From Adineta vaga (Eukaryota > Rotifera), in assembly GCA_021613535.1 (NCBI GenBank), contig CP075493.1, positions 8,432,001 through 8,496,000 on the forward strand: a stretch of DNA of 64,000 nucleotides, given 5' to 3'. Within the stretch, counting starts at the first letter, position 1; every line of letters begins with the position of its first letter. The notes beneath the pieces were generated by a model that saw only the letters and a program-made list of their open reading frames with translations, searched no databases and was not told the DNA's origin. This document shows, in pieces, positions 58,702 to 64,000 of this stretch. The position numbers and the translations under genes were made by a program.

Positions 58702-59767
58702 ATGTAATCATTTATAAGATATAGTTAATAATATTTTTTTTACCTTTTCGAACAACAATTTAAATTGGAAAAAAATCGATTGGGTTGATTGATATTCGAT
58801 GAAATTAATTTTTTATTCGTTGATGTTTGAATTGAAAGAATTCGTCCATGAGATCGATTGGAATCAGTTGATATACTTTCATCCTGTTCCATACCTGATG
58901 TTGTAGCAACAATACTTAAATTTTTTGGTATACGACCATTAACATTTGTATTTGTTGTTGTCGATGCAGTTTGTGATAATGAACTATGATGCTGTGCTTG
59001 TAAAAGATGTAATTCTTTTCGACGTTTCACTGTTTCACGATAAATACGAAAGTAAAGTAAACACATTAATGTAACTGGTAGATAGAATGCAGCAATTGCA
59101 GTTGGAATTGCCACTAGAATCAACGAATACAAACGTTAATCTTTATAACTATATTTTACCTGTCGCTTTTGAAGCAAATGGCAATCGACATTCACCTGGC
59201 GGAAGACGTTTATCAAACAATGGCCATGCCCATATCCACTAGAATATAAAATCATATTACCTATTTTCTCATCATCAAAGAATCTACCGGTGTCCAAATT
59301 AAACATGATATAGTCCAACCACATGCGATCATCAATGAAACACGTTTCGGTGTTCGTTTTGCTCGATATGTTAGTGGTCGTGTTATTGAAAAATATCGAT
59401 CGAAACATATCAATAAAAGATTAGCAACAGATGCATTTGACATTGTATAGTCAACACTTAACCAAACATCACACAGAAATGAATTGAATGGCCAACGATC
59501 TTGTTCAAAAAAAGTAAAAAATATCGGCATAGAAAAAAATCCAATTGTAAAATCAGCAATTGCAAGTGATAAGAGAAAATAATTCGTTACAGTACGTAAT
59601 TGTTTATTAATACGAAATGAAATTAATACAAGTAAATTACCGATTGTTGTTAATAAAGATAAAATTGTTCCACCAATAATAATAAGAATTGTTTTATATA
59701 ATGTACCTGAAGAAGTTAATGTTGATGTACAATTATTATACAATAAACATAGATGATGTTCAGACAT
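57320..59767 (-). CDS. Muscarinic acetylcholine receptor
   Basis: Six exons give a class A receptor with a long third intracellular loop. TM1 has [11 protein letters not shown]2 [18 protein letters not shown]3 [37 protein letters not shown]5 [15 protein letters not shown]6 [20 protein letters not shown] and TM7 [26 protein letters not shown]. These match metazoan mAChRs almost word for word ([22 protein letters not shown] in ECL2, [19 protein letters not shown]). The acetylcholine contacts are kept: Asp and Tyr of VDY, Asn of SNAS, Trp-Tyr-Asn of TWLPYN and the TM7 tyrosines. The ICL3 of about 300 residues is polar. The receptor couples acetylcholine to G proteins. The start is ATG 59767 ([17 protein letters not shown] with a glycosylation sequon); subtype (Gq or Gi) is not assigned. 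Confidence 0.93.
58669..58702. repeat. (TA)n-(TG)n microsatellite in mAChR intron
   Basis: A TA run changing into a TG run, inside the intron between two ICL3 exons of the muscarinic receptor gene. Confidence 0.9.
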
Positions 59768-62310
59768 CTAGAAAAATCAATGTTATGTATATGAGCAAAG
59801 AAATCAGCATTGAATTCGGAAAAGAAGAATGCTTATGTACTTACATATTGTCAGAAACGATGACAGAGGGAGAGACGAAGAAGAAGAAGAAGAAGAAACA
59901 AAGAGAAAAAGCAAAGTCGTATTTGCATTTAGATGAACCAACCAGTATAATCATATCTTTTCAAATATTTCACAAAACTACATCAAATCAATTTCTATAG
60001 ATAGCTAAGAAAGAAATCTATCCCTTGAAATCAAATGACAGACGACAATAGAATATTCTATGTAAAGAATTCGAACAATGTTTTTTTTCTCTCACTAGTT
60101 TCCTATGAAAATATTATCGAATGTATGCTTGAATGACTTAATGATCTCAAAATCGATATTTTCAATTAGAAAAACTAACAAGTCATTCGTTGTCATTCTA
60201 TATATATAATTCCATGTCTCAAAAACTGCTTTTATTTCATCTTGTACGGTAGAAATAAGACTAAGAGAAAAAGAAACGAAGACAACCATCTCTTTTCTCT
60301 ATCAATACCCTTCCAATCAGACAAGAATACGTTTTTTTTTAGTAGTAATTATTTTCTTCTTAGTGATATTTACTCAAACAGATCTTCCGTTACTAATCCT
60401 TTTTTACACAAATATTTCTTTAGGAAATAACAGAAACTTCTAGTACATTGAATTGCCTACATTTCTCTTTTCCAATAACATTGTTTTTAAGCATTAATTT
60501 CTTTTTTTTATCCGATAGCAAAGATTTCTATGACTTTTGACTTGTTTATAAGACAGATCTGTTTTGCTTCTTACCCTTTATGTACACTTAAAAGCCTATC
60601 GATATACAATTATCTCAGATTGCATGTTAAAAGATACGTCTTTGTCTGTCAACATACATATCTACACCTCAGTCGAGTTTTTCTATTCTAAATAGAAAAT
60701 CATACGAACATTCCATCATCAATGATGTAAGTGTTAATGTAACAGATACATATATAGGTATACGTAATCATATATATATGTATGTATATTAACAGACACT
60801 TCTGATAAGATAAACTCACCGATCGAACAAACAATAATCATATGACTTTGTATGTTCTTCATGCTGTCAGCTTTCATCTCATCATTTGATCTTGTTTGAT
60901 AGCATCGACAAGGACTTGACAAAAGAAAGAACAAGATTAGTTTTGGAATGTTAATGTTTGAACATACGGATTGATCTATGTGGCTCGAGAACGGAAATAT
61001 TCATTCGATAAAAGTAGATTTTATTCTTTTACGTAAGAGTTGAACCTTTTCATTGTCGGAAGAATTTATATGATTTAGAAATCATCAATGAATTCATAAC
61101 GAGAAAAAAAAGTGTTAAATATCTCGTGACAATTTGATCACATATCTCTAATATGTCTGTTTTACTTAGAGAAAATGTTGATTGATAGTTATTTCCACTC
61201 GATAATCTGTCATTGATGAACAGAGAAAGAAATCTTTCTCTTTCCCTTTCTCGGTTATATCAATATATGATAATAATAATTGACAATAACATCTTGAAAC
61301 CTTAGATTATTTTACCCGACAATCCTGTCTTTGTCAATTTTCTCTTGCTTCATCAATTAATCACTCATTAGGCATCTGAATTCGAGGCGTAAATAGATTG
61401 CTTTATAGGATATGTGAGACACAATAAGAACGATGAAGACATTCGTGGTCGTAGGAGAAAGAAATCTCCGAAGACAAAAAATAGTCTTAAGAAAATATTT
61501 TCAGAACATCATTGTGAAATCAATGTGACAGTCAGACAAACAACAACTAGAACGATTGCAATTGGAACCATATTGTGCCAGAATCGTCGTATCTTACTTT
61601 CTGATATACATTTTATGATGATTTATCTGTGTGACACAATAGGATACATGAATAAGCATACGTATGCACGCATACGTGTGTCGTTAAGTAAGAAAAAGAA
61701 AAGAAGACAACTATTGACAAGAGAAAATGGATAGAATTGATCATTGTTATTATTCTTTGAAATACCTGGGATGATTAACAAGGGAATTGATTTATATTTT
61801 CGTATGAATAATGATTGCTGTCCAAGTGTCGACAGGTAGAGAAAAAAGAGAACGGTAAACAACAAAATGTTAGAAAACAAAAGAATAAAATTAGTAGAAA
61901 AAAGCACTTTGATCATTGTGAAACAGCAAATTTCGAATGTGCTCTGTTATGGTCTTTTTTTTGTAAAGTAAGAAAAGTTCACGTGGTGACATTGTCATCA
62001 CGATTCTAATAATCATATATAAACATCTGGATACTATTCGAAAGAATTTGATACTTTGTGGATAATTTTAATCATAAGACATTCTTTAATTTTTGTTTTC
62101 ATAAATAAACAGAGAAAAAAAGCCACAAATAAATTAAATAGAATAGAAATTTAGCTTGTGCTATCAATACAAATACCATCCGAATTTGCTTTGATCAAAA
62201 AATCATAGAAACAATTTTCTATTGTTATTTATTGAAATGTTTCATTGAAAAATATATATGATCATTTGGAATACAATACAGTGAAAATTAGAAAGGATTT
62301 CTATTCGAAT
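59768..62310. other. 2.5 kb gene-poor stretch upstream of mAChR
   Basis: AT-rich with scattered GAAGAAGAAG near 59877-59895 and TATATA near 60755-60790. Frames at 59689-60000 and 61414-61734 lack ATG starts or similarity and were rejected. It should hold the receptor promoter and 5' exons plus the 3' flank of the next gene. Confidence 0.5.
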
Positions 62311-64000
62311 CTATGATTTTGCTAGTTTTCCAAAAATGAAAAATCCACCGACAGCACCAACAATCACTCCTGCTGTGATAAATCCAATCCAAAGTCCTGT
62401 AATTCTAGGTCCTGTACTTTTCACTTTTTTCTGAGTAGATTGATGTCGAATATTTAATGATTCAGGACGAGCACGTAAGACAATTTGTTTCGAATTTGTT
62501 CTTGCACGAAACGTAAGAGCATTCGAATCAATAACTGCATTAAGACGTTCAATCAATGTATCTAATGATGCTTCTTTAATAGGTACTTCAACAGGTCCTG
62601 TACGCGGTGCTGCATCAAGTAGAGTAAATGTTACTAGAATATCATTGTTTTCAGCTTGATCAACAATTAGATTTGATATACGAATAGGTCGAACATATAA
62701 TGTAAACATTAATGTTTCAAAGATATGAAGACGAAGATAATTTAGATTTTCAAAAACGGGATATCTCTTTTCATTGGCGATTGTAAATGATAAAACGCCG
62801 ATATTGAAATTTTCTAGAAGTAATCAAAATTAGATTGTGTTGTTCAAGAGAAAATAAATAAATAGATTTTTACCAGATGGTCCTAATGCTCGATAACAAT
62901 CAGCTAGAGCAAAATCAATTTCAAAAATAGTCATAGGATCACGACGATAATTGAAAATAGCTTTAAACGAAAAAGAAATTTATTAAAATGAGTATCATTA
63001 ATATTGATGTTACTTACTCGTTTCAAAAGCACTGACTGGTACGCCATTGGCATATGTTTTCCAAGCCATTTTGACTGGAAATGAATGTTTTATTGGTTGA
63101 CCATTTACACTCGATGCCCAATACCATTCTTGATGTTGAACAGTATTATTTGAAAAGTATTTTTCACCAATCCATACATGACACCAAACATGATCACGAC
63201 ATCGTTTTTCACCGGTATAATGATAATTCATACCATCCATGACAATTAAATGTTGTGGAGAACCCATTTGTACCAGATTTGGTTTTTCATCGACAGCTAC
63301 TGCATCACCAAAAAATGTATTGATTTCATTAACTTTACATTGCCGTGTTGTATGATTATAATGGTAACTAAGGCCAGTACCAAAATCATGTATTTCTGTA
63401 GAATGCGCCCAATTAGGTCCACCATATGGATCAGGAAACCAAATGTCAAAACGGGTAAATTGAAATTCTGAATCAAAAAGACCATGGGTACTGTAAATTG
63501 AACTATTCGCTTCTGGTACAAAAGCTTCAGAATTTGAACTGATTCGGTCTGGAAGATCTGTTGGCATTGGTAAAGTTGCTGTTCGATTTGGGCAATATAC
63601 TCCAGCTGGTGTTTCTAATGCTTGACGTTCTTCGCGACGATTTGGATTTGGTATATAACGAAAAACATTATATGTATATGTTTCGATTCGATTCAATTGA
63701 TTTTTAACACGTACATCAATTTGTAGAATAATACTTTGATTACGTGATAGATATGCTTGAAATTTATCAGGATCCGATACATAATATGTTGCTGCAACAG
63801 TTGCTTTGATATCGTTAACAAAGAAACAAGACTTAAATACATTTGTTGGAATACCACGCAGTTCTGTATCACCAGCATATCGAACACCCCATTGTGGATT
63901 GATTTCATTTCGAGCATTAAAACCTAATAATGTTGATGGTTTGAGAATTAATGTATTCGGTTCAATAACACTGGTTTCTGATGAAGGTTCAATGACATGT
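62311..64000 (-). CDS. LolA-like ectodomain membrane protein, 5' end beyond the window
   Basis: Three exons are visible (62311-62815, about 62873-62963, about 63015-64000); the frame is open to the right edge, so the N-terminus is missing. The ectodomain contains GVYCPNRTATLPMPTDLPDR, RFDIWFPDPYGGPNWAHSTE, EIHDFGTGLSYHYNHTTRQCK and HVWCHVWIGEKYF, with several N-glycosylation sequons. This resembles the invertebrate LolA-like domain membrane proteins, in which an IHDFNTG-like motif recurs. Near the C-terminus a basic stretch (RHQSTQKKVKSTGPRI) is followed by a transmembrane helix (GLWIGFITAGVIVGAVGGFFIF) and only a short GKLAKS tail. Function in the family is not established. Family recognition is by general pattern only. 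Confidence 0.6.

Noticed and set aside
61414-61734. 106-codon plus-strand frame
   Set aside because: It starts at GTG with no ATG, ends in a lysine/arginine run from A-rich DNA and has no recognisable domain.

Overview
This is an animal nuclear genome segment, AT-rich (roughly 30 % G+C by eye), with compact genes, mostly 45-80 nt GT-AG introns and short intergenic gaps. The gene set is metazoan: p160 coactivator, Caskin, cortactin, muscarinic receptor, TMEM231, SELENOF. Very short introns, AT richness and a local family of B-box/coiled-coil/SPRY-like genes fit a rotifer, probably a bdelloid; that placement is inference from gene style, not from a marker gene. No rRNA, tRNA, CRISPR array or recognisable transposon was seen.

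Layout. 476-10377 (-) is a p160/Taiman-type nuclear receptor coactivator with PAS domains, polyQ and several LXXLL boxes, but no visible bHLH. 11735-13021 (-) is a single-pass membrane protein of unknown family. 13749-14562 (+) is a FAM43-like PTB protein. 15150-16097 (-) is TMEM231 and 16957-18426 (+) is an inositol hexakisphosphate kinase, divergently placed. 19606-20995 (-) is an orphan class A GPCR. 22144-24207 (+) is NPRL2 of GATOR1. A 3 kb gene-poor stretch follows.

27198-31266 (-) is a tandem array of three B-box/coiled-coil/SPRY-like genes, the second broken by a frameshift and the third by a stop codon; a fourth intact relative lies at 43384-44484 (+). Between them are Caskin (31728-36786, +), a GC-rich foldable element (36894-36967), TLCD4 (37745-38783, +), a CFAP97-like protein (39357-40217, -) and an unidentified coiled-coil/acidic protein (40412-42681, -).

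44710-46509 (-) is a G alpha i/o-like subunit in which the catalytic switch I arginine is histidine. 47286-49860 (+) is an RNF19-type RBR ubiquitin ligase with a likely extra 5' exon that may start at GTG. 50872-51776 (+) is a short NCOA6-like protein. 52615-55490 (-) is cortactin, carrying an intronless EF-hand gene (54167-54730, +) inside one intron. 56031-56620 (+) is selenoprotein F with an in-frame TGA. 57320-59767 (-) is a muscarinic acetylcholine receptor. 62311-64000 (-) is the 3' part of a membrane protein with a LolA-like ectodomain, cut by the window edge.

The genes are mostly unrelated housekeeping and signalling genes. Possible functional links are the receptor, G alpha and IP6K set, and the two nuclear receptor coactivators.
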